64,000 nucleotides of DNA. Origin: Capra hircus. Lineage: Eukaryota; Chordata; Mammalia; Artiodactyla; Bovidae. The notes beneath the pieces are model-generated. The model had not been told where the DNA came from. It saw only the letters and a list, made by a program, of their open reading frames with translations, and searched no databases. Below, one piece after another: positions 46,256-57,668 of the stretch. How positions within the stretch are numbered: the stretch's first letter is position 1; each line of letters starts with the position of its first letter. The position numbers and the translations under genes are program-made. Where the stretch lies: positions 27,130,001 to 27,194,000 of the forward strand of contig NC_030836.1 of NCBI RefSeq assembly GCF_001704415.2, given 5' to 3'.

Positions 46256-47205
46256 CTGTCTCTGAAGCCCTCTAAGACCTGGTGATTCTTCAGTGAAAAG
46301 GCAAAAACAAAAAAGGATTCCTGCCCTCTTGGAGCTTTCATTCAAACTGCAGCAGATAAAAAATACAGGAAAGAAAGAGGTAAAAAGTAAGATGAGAATT
46401 GTGATGAAGAAAAGGAAAGTAAGGGAATGGAATAGAAAAGAAAAAAGCTACAGATTTCAACATTAAATAGATAAATCTGACATTTGAGTGATAACTTGAA
46501 AGACACTTAAAAAGCTTCTCTTGATGAGAACAGTTACTCTAATGAAACATGACGTGTTCATGGTTTAACGTAGCACCTTTCCAACCAAGGCATTATGCTT
46601 ATGACTTGAACTTTAAATGCAATATTTTAACCCAGATTGCTGGCTGTGAGGGAGAAAATCCTGATCATAGTAACAGGAGAGAGGGGCTAGAGACCTTGCT
46701 GCAGTTTCAGACAACGACAATCACACAATGTAAGTTTTTAACTGAAACTAATATAAAGCCTAATAACGTTTTGTGTACCAATTTGCATTCTATATGCTTT
46801 GCCAAGGACTTTTAAATATTAAAAATAGTAGATTTTCTATCCAAAAAAATAAATTTCTACTGAGGAAGTTTGCAGGTGAGTTATATTTGGGGTCTAAGTT
46901 AAAGGCTAGAATCCTATTAGGGAAGTTATGAAATCAAAACATAAAAACAGAAGTCCACTTTTCTCCAAGCAAGTCCAACTAAAACCACTGTGAGTATTGA
47001 TATGCGCACATATATCAATGAAGACTTGTTGAGACAGCAGTGATGGGGTCTTGTCCATTTTATTTACACTGAGAATTGTCCACAGCCCAGAGTGACTCAA
47101 AAGAGCCCTACTCCTTATTCTCAATCCCACTTCACTTGTTTAAGAAATAGAGAAAATAATCCATTATTAAGAAGTAAAAATAAGCACCATAAATAAACTC
47201 TTCTT
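45786..47205. other. Unique 5' flank of OR gene B with an L2/MIR remnant and microsatellite
   Basis: No gene seen. A (TG)n(TA)n compound microsatellite at 46210-46255 splits an L2/MIR-like piece ('cattcagcaagtacttactg' and 'cctgccctcttggagctttcattc'). Confidence 0.5.
46210..46255. repeat. (TG)n(TA)n microsatellite
   Basis: About 15 TG units followed by about 10 TA units, nearly uninterrupted; likely to be length-polymorphic. Confidence 0.95.
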
Positions 47206-47726
47206 GACTCAAAGGCTAAAAAGAATACATTTGCATCAGTTCTAATGAGGTGGATGAAACTGGAACCTATTATACAGAGTGAAGTAAGCCAGAAAGAAAA
47301 ACACCAATACAGTATACTAACGCTTATATATGGAATTTAGAAAGATGGTAAGGATAACCCTATATGCAAGACAGCAAAAGAGACACAGATGTATAGAACA
47401 GTCTTTTGGACTCTGTGGGAGAGGGAGGGTGGGATGATTTGGGAGAAAGGCATTGAAACATGTGTAATATCATATGTGAAACGAGTTGCCAGCCCAGGTT
47501 CGATGCATGATGCTGGATGCTTGGGGCTGGTGCACTGAGACCACCCAGAGGGATGGTACAGGGAGGGAGGAGGGAGGGGGGTTCAGGATGGGGAACACGT
47601 GTATACCTGTGGCAGATACATGTTGATGTATGGCAAAACCAATAAAATATTGTAAAGTAATTAACCTCCAATTAAAATAAATAAATTTATATTTTAAAAA
47701 ATAAACAAATAAACAAGAACCTTAAA

Positions 47727-47757
<31 letters not shown>

Positions 47758-48225
47758 TTCCTGAGATTAACAACTGATTTAACTCCATCATTGTCAGAGA
47801 ATATATAGTATTGAGATTAAATTTTCTAAAATATATTGAGATGTATTTTACGATCCAAAGTACAATTGAACTTAATAAATATTAAATGTGTGTTTGCCAA
47901 AAAAAAAAAGACTCAAAGGCAAAGATGACTTTAGGGGTTCATTAAATGTTCACTTTCCTCCAGGAATTTTAGAGAGTTCTTGCAGGCATGATGCAATACT
48001 GGGAAAAATTCTTCTGAGGTTTTTGTAACTTCAGAGACAGTTTCCATGGGAATTTTATTTTAAATGCATCAAGGTTTTATTTCAAGTGAATCAGGACTTC
48101 TCTAAAGTCATTTTCACCATTCACTTGCGCCAGTACAAGCAGAGAGAAACATAGAAATAAATATTCTTGATTAAGTTACTTTTGTCACAGTACTTCTTTC
48201 CACAACTTGAATCTCTGTATAATAC
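47120..48225. repeat. Duplicated OR 5' flank, block B copy 2, split by an L1
   Basis: Pairs with 17930-18330 after removing the L1 at 47217-47909. It lies about 3.2-4.3 kb upstream of the ATG of gene B. Confidence 0.65.
47217..47909 (+). mobile_element. L1_BT insertion with 3' transduction and 11-bp TSD
   Basis: A 5'-truncated L1 (47217-about 47690) ends in its own A-rich tail. About 200 bp of non-L1-end sequence follow to 47898, including an AATAAA at 47874-47879, then a second pure A run (47899-47909). GACTCAAAGGC flanks the complete unit at 47206-47216 and 47910-47920. A (TA)n tract lies at about 47727-47756. Confidence 0.9.
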
Positions 48226-48660
48226 ATTCCTTGTCAATCTGCTGCTAATACTAAAGTATTATATAAGACATGGATTATAATATACTCACTTGGAGAATAT
48301 CTGTACAATACACACATTCATTAATCCTCAAATGTAAAGAAATATTGTGAAAGTTAGAGGAACTGGAATATTCTTTAAAAGATACAAATTAGTAAAACTT
48401 AGAAAAGAAGAAACAGAAGTCTGAATAGTATTAAATCTATTAAAGAATTTACTTTGTTATGAAAATCCTTCCTACAAAGGAAATTCCAGACTTTGATACT
48501 GGATTCTTCCAAACATTTAAGGACAATGTATAGATTAACAGTTATACAGAAAAAGTAAATTGGAATTCAAGGGCTCAGTTTATTTAAATTCATTTTCATT
48601 TCTCCTTCCTCCCCTTGGATGCACAGAAACAGTCATTAATTCTCATTAATTCTCACACAT
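48226..48660. other. Unique intergenic sequence
   Basis: No gene or repeat recognised. Confidence 0.4.
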
Positions 48661-49300
48661 TCAGTTCAGTTCAGTTTAGTTGGTCAGTCATGTCTGACTC
48701 TGCAATCCCATGAACTGCAGCACGCCAGGACTCCCTGCCCATCACCGAGTCCCAGAGTCCACCCAAACCCATGTCCATCGATTCGGTCATGCCATCCAAC
48801 CATCTCATCCCCTGTCGTTCCCTTCTCCTCCTGCCCTCAATCTTTCCCAGCATCAGGGTCTTTTCCAATGAGTCAGCTCTTCGCATCAGGTGGCCAGAGT
48901 ATTGGAGTTCCAGCTTCAACACCAGTCCTTCCAATGAACGCCCAGGACTGATCTCCTTTCGAATGGACTGCTTGGATCTCCTTGCAGTCCAAGGGACTCT
49001 CAAAAGTCTTCTCCAACACCACAGTTCAAAAGCATTTGTTCTTCTGCACTCAGCTTTCTTTATAGTCCAACTCTCACATCCATACATGACCACTGGAGAA
49101 ACATAGCTTTGACTAGACGGACCTTTGTTGGCAAAGTAATATCTCTGCTTTTGAATATGCTGTCTAGGTTGGTCATAACTTTTCTTTCAAGGAGTAAGCA
49201 TCTTTTAATTTCATGGCTGGAATCACCATCTGCAGTGATTTTGGAGCCCAGAAAAATAAAGTCAGCCACTGTTTCCACTGTTTCCCCAACTATTCTCAAC
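48661..49300 (-). mobile_element. BovB LINE, 5'-truncated
   Basis: Antisense copy from the TTCAGTTCAGTTCAG tail to the 'actgtttccccaacta' region. The minus strand encodes WCWRRLLRVPWTARRS and related C-terminal blocks in an open stretch of about 140 residues. Confidence 0.92.
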
Positions 49301-49745
49301 AAAGAGAGAGAAATTCCCTCTCTCTTTTTTTTTCTTTTATTTTTTGGCTTCTGTGAATTCATGAATTGAAGAAATATTTACTCAGACTTTGACTATTCTG
49401 TCTTTAAATATTTCTGCTTGGAACAATTCACCATTCCTCTGTGATCAGAGTATCCTAATTTGTATTTTGACCCTTTTCTCACAAGCTGCTTTTCCATTGC
49501 CAATTTTTTTCTTACTTACCATTTCCTTTTGAAGATTTTTGCCAACATTTTATCATCTAGTCTAAAATCTAGCTCCTTATCCTCTCCACTCCTTATTTCC
49601 CCATTTCTACTATCCTGCTCATAGTTCCCGGGTTCAAATTTTTAGTCAGTTTTAATCTGTGCTTCTTTCTTCTCTCTCCTTTTCTTCCAAACCAGAGAGA
49701 TACTAAATCCTATTCTTCCATGATCTTATCTCTTAACACAATTTT
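49301..49745. other. Unique or unclassified sequence
   Basis: Pyrimidine-rich; no gene seen. It may be part of the old antisense L1 that follows. Confidence 0.35.
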
Positions 49746-50545
49746 TGCAGTGATCTGTTCTTAGTTTCTAAAATTTAATTACACAGTAGTCAGAGAATAT
49801 ACTCTGTATACTTTCAGTTCTTCCAAACTTGTAAGCTAGTTTAATGTCCCAGGATATGGTTGATCTTAGTGAGTTGTCCATTGACACTTGAAAAAAATTC
49901 TGTATTCTGTTGTTGAGTAAAATGATGCATAAATGTCATTTTGTTCCTGTCATTTGGTAGTTCATATGTCTTCTTGTCTATAATGATTTTCTCTCTGCTT
50001 GCTTTATCAATTACTGAAAGGGGACTGTTGAACCGCCAACTTTAACTGTGACTTTTTCTGTATCTCCTTTCCATTCTGTCAGCATTTGCTTTATGTATTT
50101 GAAGGTCTGTTATTAGGTGGTGTTAAATGTGTTCTGTATAATACATTTAGAACTATGGGTTTTTATTGCTTTATACTTGAAATACTGTGAAATATACTCA
50201 TGATGTTTGTTGATATTTCAAGTCGAAAAGTATACTATGTCAGAAATGTATAGCTGTTTCAGACTTCTTATCATTAATTCTTACACAGCATATCTTTGTC
50301 CATCCTCTGCTTTAAGAAATATCTCATTTTCATTTGAAATGTGATTTATTTAAACTGCATATAATGGAATTTTAAATTTTTCTTTATCCAGTATAACTTT
50401 TTCAGTCTTCTAATTGGCAGGTTTAGATTATTTATATTCAGTGTATTTACTGAATTAAATCCACAGTCTTGCTGTTTGTTTTCTTCTCATCCCATCTGAT
50501 CCTTTACTCTCATCTTTTCCTGCCTTCTTTAAATTATTTGATTGT
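49746..50545 (-). mobile_element. Old L1 ORF2 fragment
   Basis: Antisense to L1 ORF2: 'cagtagtcagagaatatactctgta', 'gatatggttgatcttagtgag', 'ttctgtattctgttgttg', 'ttgaaggtctgttattaggtg' and 'tttagattatttatattcagtg'. Diverged. Confidence 0.78.
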
Positions 50546-50559
50546 GCAAAAATTATTTG

Positions 50560-50768
50560 TATTTGTGTACTCACTCAACCATGTCAAACTCTGCAGCACT
50601 TATGGACTGTAGCCTGCTAGGCTCCTCTATCCATAGGATTCTCCAGGTAAGAATACCAAAGTAGGTTGTCATTTCCTCCTCCAGGGAATCTTCCTGACCC
50701 ATGGATTGAACCTGAGTCTCCTGCATTGGCAAGTGGGTTCTATACCACTGTGCTGCCTGGGAAGCCCT
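50560..50768 (-). mobile_element. Bov-tA SINE
   Basis: Reverse-strand copy from TGTGTACTCACTCAACCATG to GTGCTGCCTGGGAAGCCC. Confidence 0.9.
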
Positions 50769-50929
50769 GAGAACTTTCTAGTATTCTCCTGTATCTCCTC
50801 TGTTGGCTTATTAACTGTATCACATTTTAATAGTGGTTTCTAATAATGATGACAATATGTAACTTTACCTTATTAAAATCTATCTAAAAATAAAAGCTTA
50901 TAACTCCGTGAATATTAAAAACCTTATAC

Positions 50930-51215
50930 CGGACTTTTGGACTCAGAGGGAGAGGGACTGAGAATGACATTGAAACATGTATACTATCATGTAAGAATCG
51001 AATCACCAGTCTATGTCCGATGCAGGATACAGCATGCTTGGGGCTGGTGCACGGGGATGACCCAGAGGGATGTTGTGGGGAGGGAGGTGGGAGGGGGGTT
51101 CATGTTTGGGATCGCATGTACACCCATGGTGGATTCATGTCAATGTATGGCAAAACCAATACAGTATTGTAAAGTAAAATAAAGTAAAATTTAAAATTAC
51201 CAAATAAAAAGTATA
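50930..51215 (+). mobile_element. L1_BT 3' UTR fragment
   Basis: Starts GGACTTTTGGACTCAGAGGG and ends in TAAAATAAAGTAAAATTTAAAA; only the 3' UTR is present. Confidence 0.9.
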
Positions 51216-51339
51216 CTTTCCTTTTCGTTTCCATCCTTTTGTGATCACTGTCATATTTTTTGTTTCATCATATGTAATAAAGACCATAGCACATTTTTCT
51301 CATTTTTTTGCTTTAAATATTTTTGTTTTTAAAATAATT

Positions 51340-51530
51340 TTTAATGAAGTAAACATTTTTTAAACATTATGTATTTATTTGGCTTTGCCACGTCTTAATT
51401 GCAGCACATGGGATCTTTATTTGCAGCGTGATAGACTTAATTCCTTGTCCAGAGATCAAACCCAGGCCCCCTGCTTTGGGAGCTTAGAGTCTTAGCTATT
51501 GGGACACCAGGGAAGTCCCAAAGCATCATA
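51340..51530 (-). mobile_element. CHR-2-like SINE
   Basis: Antisense; 'gtatttatttggctttgccacgtc', 'cagcacatgggatcttt', 'agagatcaaacccaggccccctgc' and the head CACCAGGGAAGTCCC. Confidence 0.85.
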
Positions 51531-52180
51531 TTTTATACTTGAGTTCCTTGTGGTGATGTGAACATGCACATCTCAGATCTACTACTTCAGGAAGTGTGAA
51601 TGGCTGATCAGCCCTGTCTCTGCACTCTGAAATCGATCATCACTACACTAGTACCAAGGCCATGTTCCTACTGCTGCTCCCAGCTAAAATGACTGAAAAG
51701 AACAGGGATTTTTTTTAAGCAGGCATGTTCTTGCTAGATATGGGACTCCTCCCATGGGATTTGGCTCAAGAATTCTCTGTGCCTTGCCATCAGCCTCACC
51801 AGTCTAATATCGCCCCCAGCTTCCTCTAGCTCCTGCCTCATTTGCCCTGACAGATGTTACACGTTTAACCTTGTCTTGGCATCTTGCTTCACAAAGGACC
51901 TGGACTAATGCAGGAGGTAACAAGTTTGGTCCAATCAAAAATACAGTGAGATAGGGGCTAGATACTGACTTAACTCACTGTCAGGTGGGTGAAGAGATCA
52001 CTATCCTTGTTCATGGACAATGCCTAGCAGACAGTGACTGCTCAGTGACTAAAGATTTCACTGTGGCTGCTTAAGAATATGCCCCTCTACAGGGACATAC
52101 TGTTATAGAAGAAAATGTATAAAATAATGCAGGCTATCAATTCATCTCCAAGTTCTTTTTAATGTGTATTAAAAATGATA
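51531..52180. other. Unique intergenic sequence
   Basis: No gene or repeat recognised. Confidence 0.4.
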
Positions 52181-53449
52181 CAGCAAAAAAGACACAGATG
52201 TGTATAACGGACTTTTGGACTCAGAGGGAGAGGGAGAGGGTGGGATGATTTGGGAGAATGGCATTCTTTTTTTTTTTTTTAATTTTTTTAAATTTTATTT
52301 ATTTTTTTATTTTTTAAATTTTAAAATCTTTTTTTTTTAATTTTTTTTTATTTATTTATTTTTTTTTTAAATTTTAAAATCTTAAATTCTTACATGCGTT
52401 CCCAAACATGAACCCCCCTCCCACCTCCCTCCCCATAACATCCCTCTGGGTCATCCCCATGCACCAGCTCCAAGCATGCTGTATCCTGCATCAGACATAG
52501 ACTGGCGATTCAATTCTTACATGATAGTATACATGTTAGAATGTCATTCTCCCAAATCATCCCACCCTCTCCCTCCCTCTGAGTCCAAAAGTCCATTATA
52601 CACATCCGTGTCTCTTTCCCTGTCTTGCATACACTTCAGGCTCTACTACAAAGCCACAGTCATCAAGACAGTATGGTACTGGCACAAAGACAGACATATA
52701 GATCAATGGAACAAAATAGAAAGCCCAGAGATAAATCCACACACATATGGACACCTTATCTTTGACAAAGGAGGCAAGAATATACAATGGAGTAAAGACA
52801 ATCTCTTTAACAAGTGGTGCTGGGAAAACTGGTCAACCACTTGTAAAAGAATGAAACTAGATCACTTTCTAACACCACACACAAAAATAAACTCAAAATG
52901 GATTAAAGATCTAAATGTAAGACCAAAAACTATAAAACTCCTAGAGGAGAACATAGGCAAAACACTCTCAGACATAAATCACAGCAGGATCCTCTATGAT
53001 CCACCTCCCAGAATTCTGGAAATAAAAGCAAAAATAAACAAATGGGATCTAATTAAAATTAAAAGCTTCTGCACAACAAAGGAAAATATAAGCAAGGTGA
53101 AAAGACAGGCTTCAGAATGGGAGAAAATAATAGCAAATGAAGCAACTGACAAACAACTAATCTCAAAAATATACAAACAACTTCTGCAGCTCAATTCCAG
53201 AAAAATAAACGACCCAATCAAAAAATGGGCCAAAGAACTAAAAAGAGAATGGCATTCTAACATGTATACTATCATGTAAGAATCGAATCGCCAGTATATG
53301 TCTGACGCAGGAGACAGCATGCTTGGGGCTGGTGCATGGGGATGACCCAGAGAGATGTTATGGGGAGGGAGGTGGGAGGGGGGGTTCATGTTTGGGAATG
53401 CATGTAAGAATTAAAGATTTTAAAATTAAAAAATAATAATAATAATAAT
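52181..53449 (+). mobile_element. L1_BT 3' UTR (variant tail) split by a second L1
   Basis: Outer element: 52181-52267 and 53259-53449 are consecutive pieces of one sense L1 3' UTR. Its end departs from the usual one: after GCATGTA it reads AGAATTAAAGATTTTAAAAT. Confidence 0.9.
52268..53244 (-). mobile_element. L1 insertion with 5' inversion (twin priming), 14-bp TSD
   Basis: GAGAATGGCATTCT flanks the unit perfectly at 52254-52267 and 53245-53258. From the left come a long T tract with the antisense 3' UTR (52268-about 52632), then an abrupt switch to sense ORF2 (about 52633-53244). The sense part encodes YYKATVIKTVWYWHKDRHID through LNSRKINDPIKKWAKELK, downstream of the RT domain. The inversion of the 5' segment relative to the tail is the twin-priming signature. 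A 267-residue frame starting at 52476 crosses the junction by chance and is not a gene. Confidence 0.92.
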
Positions 53450-54061
53450 TTGAATGAGAAAAAAATGATGACTTTACTCTTACTTGAATACTTATTTAGC
53501 ATGTAGCAAGCATAGCACTTATGTTTTAAGTGGTCAATATTAAGAATTGCATTTTATTTTTTTATGAGAAGAAATTTTCTATTTTATTATCCATTAATCT
53601 CTTTCTAAAAATTTTATTGAACTGTAGTTGATTTACAATGTTGTATTTCATTTCTGCTATACAGGAAAGTGACTTAGTTAAATATTCAGTTCAGTTCAGT
53701 TCAGTTGCTCAGTTGTGTCTGACTCTTTGGAACTCTATGGATTGCAGCACACCAGGCATCCTGTCCATCACCAACTCCAGGAGTTTACTCAAACTCATGT
53801 CCATTGAGTTGGTGATGCCATCTAACCATTTCATCCTCTGTTGTCCCCTTATCCCCCTGCCTTCAATCTTTCCCAGCATCAGGGTCTTTTCAAATGAGTC
53901 AGCTCTTTGCATCAGGGGGCCAAAGTGTTGGAGTTTCAGCTTCAACATCAATCATTCCAATGAATATTCAGGACTGACTATTCCATCTCCTTTAGGATGG
54001 ACTGGCTGGACCTCCTTGCAGTCCAACGGACTCTCAAGAGTCTTCTCCAACACCACAGTTT

Positions 54062-55704
54062 ATTTTTTTATAAATTTATTTATTTTAATTGGAGGCTAAT
54101 TGCTTTACAATATTGTATTGGTTTTGTCATACATTAACATGAATCTGCTGCAGGTGTACATGTGTTCCCCATCCTGAACCCCCTTCCCACCTCCCTCCCC
54201 ATTCCATCCCTCTGGGTCATCCCAGTGCACCAGCCCTGAGCATTCTGTATCATGCATCGAACCTGGACTGGTGATACATTTCACATATGATAATATACAT
54301 GCTTCAGTGCCATTCTCCCAAATCATCCCACCATCTCCCTCTCCCACAGAGTCCAAAAGACTGTTCTATACATCTGTGTCTCTTTTGCTGTCTCGCATAC
54401 AGGGTTATCGCTATCATCTTTCTAAATTCCATATATATGCGTTAGTATACTGTATTGGTGTTTTTCTTTCTGGCTTATTTCACTCTGTATAATAGGCTCC
54501 AGTTTCATCCACCTCATTAGAACTGATTCAAATGTATTCTTTTTAATTGCTGAGATATATCAATAACCTCAGATATGCAGATGACACCACCCTTATGGCA
54601 GAAAGTGAAGAGGAGCTAAAAAGCCTCTTGATGAAAGTGAAAGAGGAGAGTGAAAAAGCTTAAATGTTGGCTTAAAGCTCAACATTCAGAAAAGGAAGAT
54701 CATGGCATCTGGTCCCATCACTTCATGGGAAATAGATGGGGAAACAGTGGAAACAGTGTCAGACTTTATTTTGAGGGGGCTCCAAAATCACTGCAGATGG
54801 TGATTGCAGCCATGAAATTAAAAGACGCTTACTCCTTGGAAGAAAAGTTATGACCAACCTAGATAGCATGTTGAAAAGCAGAGACATTACTTTGCTGACT
54901 AAAGTCCGTCTAGTCAAGGCTATGGTTTTTCCAGTAGTCATGTATGGATGTGAGAGTTGGACTGTGAAGAAGGCTGAGCGCCGAAGAATTGATGCTTTTG
55001 AACTGTGGTGTTGGAGAAGACTCTTGAGAGTCCCTTGGACTGCAAGGAGATCGAACCAGTCCATTCTGAAGATCAACCCTGGGATTTCTTTGGAAGGAAT
55101 GATGCTAAAGCTGAAACTCCAGTATTTTGGCCACCTCATGAGAAGAGTTGACTCATTGGAAAAGACTCTGATGCTGGGAGGGATTGGGGGCAGGAGGAGA
55201 AGGGGACGACCGAGGATGAGATGGCTGGATGGCATCACTGACTTGATGGATGTGAGTCTGAGTGAACTCCGGGAGATGGTGATGGACAGGAAGGCCTGGC
55301 GTGCTGTGATTCATGGGGTTGCAAAGAGTCGGACATGACTGGGCGACTGAACTGAACTAAACCAGATACTCCATTGTGTATATTTACCACAGCTTTCTTA
55401 TCCATTCGTCTGCTTATGGATATCTAGGTTGCTTCCATGTTCTGGCTATTATAAACAGTGCTGTGATGAATATTGTGATACACATGTCTCTTTCAATCCT
55501 GGTTTCCTTAGTGTGTATGCCCAGCAGTGGGATTGCTGGGTCATATGGCAGTTCTATTTCATTTTTTAAGGAATCTCCACACTGTTCTCCATAGTGGCTG
55601 TACTAGTTTGCATTCCCACCAACAGTGTAAGAGGGTTCCCTTTTCTCCACACCCTCTCCACAATTTATTGCTTGTAGACTCTTGGATCTCAGCCATTCTG
55701 ACTG
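54062..55704 (-). mobile_element. L1_BT insertion with 13-bp TSD, itself split by a BovB
   Basis: AACACCACAGTTT (54049-54061) and AACACCACAATTT (55705-55717; one mismatch) flank it. It is antisense, with a T-rich tail start, then the 3' UTR (to about 54500), then ORF2 sequence resuming at 55364 with 'ggatatctaggttgcttccatg' and 'cccagcagtgggattgctggg'. Confidence 0.92.
54558..55363 (+). mobile_element. Innermost BovB LINE
   Basis: Sense copy starting just before the YADD block (LRYADDTTLMAESEEELK). It contains a 162-residue open frame (54850-55338) with MVFPVVMYGCESWT and WCWRRLLRVPWTARRS, and ends CTGAACTGAACTAAACC. A short AGATA repeat (54553-54557 and 55364-55368) marks the insertion point in the L1. 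It has the cleanest frame of the BovB copies here, in keeping with being the last arrival. Confidence 0.92.
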
Positions 55705-56546
55705 AACACCACAATTTAAAAGCATCAATTCTTCAGGATTCACCTTTCTTTATAGTCCAGCTCTCACATCCATACATGACTACTGGAAAAACCATAGCTT
55801 TGAGTAGACAGACCTTTGTTGGCAAAGTAATGTCTCTGCTTTTGAATACGCTGTCCAGGTTGGTCATAACTTTTCTTCCAAGGAGTAAGCGTCTTTTATT
55901 TTCATGGCTTCAATCACCATTGGCAGTGATTTTGGAGCCTAAAAAAATGAAGTCAACCACTGTTTCCACTGTTTCCCGATCTATTTGCCATGAAGTGATG
56001 GGACCAGATGCCATGATCTTCATTTTCTGAATATTGAGTTTTAAGCCAACTTTTTCACTCTCCTCTTTCACTTTCATCAAGAGGCCTTTAGTTCTTCGCT
56101 TTCTGCTGTAAGGGTGGTGTCATCTGCAATCTGAGGTAATTGATATTTCTCCTAGCAATCTTGATTCCAGCTTGTGCTTCATTCAGCCCGGTGTTTCTCA
56201 TGATGTACTCTGTATATAAGTTAAATAAGCCGGATGACAATATACGGCCTTGATGTACTCCTTTTCCTATTTGGAACCAGTCCGTTGTTCCATCTCCAGT
56301 TCTAACTGTTGCTTCCTGACCTACATACAAATTCTCAAGAGGCAGGTCAGGTGGTCTGGTATTCCCATCTCTTTCAGAATTTTCCACAACTTATTGTGTG
56401 ATCCACACAGTCAAAAGCTTTGGCATAGTCAATAAAGCAAAAATAGATGTTTTTCAGGAATGCTCTTGCTTTTTCAATGATCCAATGGATGTTGGCAATT
56501 TGATCTCTGGTTCCTCTGCCTATACTAAATTCAGCAGTTAAATATT

Positions 56547-56573
56547 TAAATATATATATATATATATATATAT
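56547..56573. repeat. (TA)n microsatellite
   Basis: About 13 TA units at the junction between the BovB TSD and a Bov-tA. Confidence 0.9.
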
Positions 56574-56698
56574 GTCGTGAAGTCACTCAGTCGTGTCCGA
56601 CTCTTTGTGACCCCATGGACTGTAGCCCACCAGGCTCCTCCATCCATGGAATTTTCTAGGCAAGAGTACTGGAGTGGGTTGCCATTTTCTTCTCCAGA
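56574..56698 (-). mobile_element. Bov-tA SINE, truncated
   Basis: GTCGTGAAGTCACTCAGTCG to GCCATTTTCTTCTCCAG, flanked on both sides by ATATATA sequence of the host L1. Confidence 0.88.
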
Positions 56699-56995
56699 TA
56701 TATACATGTATGTATATATATATATTCTTTTTCATATTCTTCTCCATTATGGTTTATCACAGGATGTAGAATACAGCTCTCTTGCTGTATGCAGTAAAAC
56801 CTGGTTGTTTAGCCATCCCAGACTCCCAGTTCTTCCCTCCCCCATCACCCTATCATGGCAGTCACAAGTCTATGAACACCATTATGAATATCTAGTCATA
56901 GAGGGCTATTTTTTATGGGCCACCTAACTGCACTTTATAACCTGTTGAGTCCCCTTAGGTAATCAATCCATTGCATAGAGTTAAGGTTTGGTCTA

Positions 56996-57170
56996 GGGTG
57001 ACCCAGAGGGATGGTACGGGGAGGGATGAGAGAGGGGGGTTCAGGATGGGGAACGTGTATATCTGTGGCGGATTCATGTAATGTATGGCAAAACCAATAC
57101 AATAATGTAGATTAATTAACCTCCAATTAAAATAAACAAATTTATATTTAAAAATAAAAATTAAAAAAAA
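56996..57170 (+). mobile_element. L1_BT 3' end fragment
   Basis: Only the last 170 bp of the 3' UTR: GTGACCCAGAGGGATGGTAC to CTCCAATTAAAATAAAC and an A-rich tail. Confidence 0.88.
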
Positions 57171-57465
57171 GAATTATATGCCTTAGTACATAGTATGCTT
57201 TTGCTTTAAAACAAATTAATTTGTTTTTATTTTACTTTAAATCATCACCCAGAAACCATGTCTCATTATATGTAACTATTATATTGTTGCTAAGAAAATG
57301 TGTTATCAAGCTTATGATATACTAGAAATTTATTGCCAAGAGTCCAGAATAATAAGTGGGTTCACAGCAGAGGTTGGAGGAGGGCATCACAGGCAGACCA
57401 ACTGAAGAAAACCAAAAACTGGAAGCCCAATAAAGACTTGCATATGAAAATACGCATACATCTGT
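57171..57465. other. Unique spacer
   Basis: No gene or repeat recognised. Confidence 0.4.
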
Positions 57466-57469
57466 GTGT

Positions 57470-57668
57470 GTGTTAGTTGCTCAGTCATGTCCGACTCTTT
57501 GTGACCCCACAGACTGTAGCCCACCAGGCTTCTCTGTCCATGGAGTTCTCCAGGCAAGAATACTGGCGTGGATTGCTATTCCCTTCTCCAGAGGAACTTC
57601 CCAACACAGGAATCGAACCCTGGTCTCCTGCATGGCAGACAGATTCTTTACCGATTGAGCTACAGCAG
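57470..57668 (-). mobile_element. Bov-tA SINE
   Basis: Reverse-strand copy from GTTAGTTGCTCAGTCATGTC to ACCGATTGAGCTACAGCAGG. Confidence 0.9.

Larger units (their letters stand above)
53687..56535 (-). mobile_element. BovB LINE with 11-bp TSD, itself split by an L1
   Basis: AGTTAAATATT flanks it at 53676-53686 and 56536-56546. Antisense pieces 53687-54061 and 55705-56535 are consecutive in BovB once the L1 is removed. The 3' tail is TTCAGTTCAGTTCAG at the left. Frames are broken throughout. Confidence 0.93.
53575..56935 (+). mobile_element. Old L1 3' UTR host of a nested cluster
   Basis: Left piece 53575-53686 ('ttgaactgtagttgatttacaatgttgtatttc', 'tacaggaaagtgacttagtta') and right piece 56536-56935 ('ctttttcatattcttctccattatggtttatcacagg', 'cccagttcttccctccccc') form one old L1 end, interrupted by the BovB below and by a Bov-tA. 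Confidence 0.82.

Noticed and set aside
48649..49290. Possible TSD ATTCTCA around the antisense BovB at 48661-49300
   Set aside because: The repeats are not immediately adjacent to both element ends and the match is only about 7 bases, so it is not claimed.
52476..53279. 267-residue plus-strand open frame
   Set aside because: A chance fusion across the twin-priming junction: antisense L1 3' UTR joined to an L1 ORF2 fragment.
1137..57170. Repeated near-identical 3' UTR segments that might suggest an array or CRISPR-like structure
   Set aside because: Irregular spacing, both orientations, A-rich tails and separate TSDs show they are dispersed L1_BT insertions.
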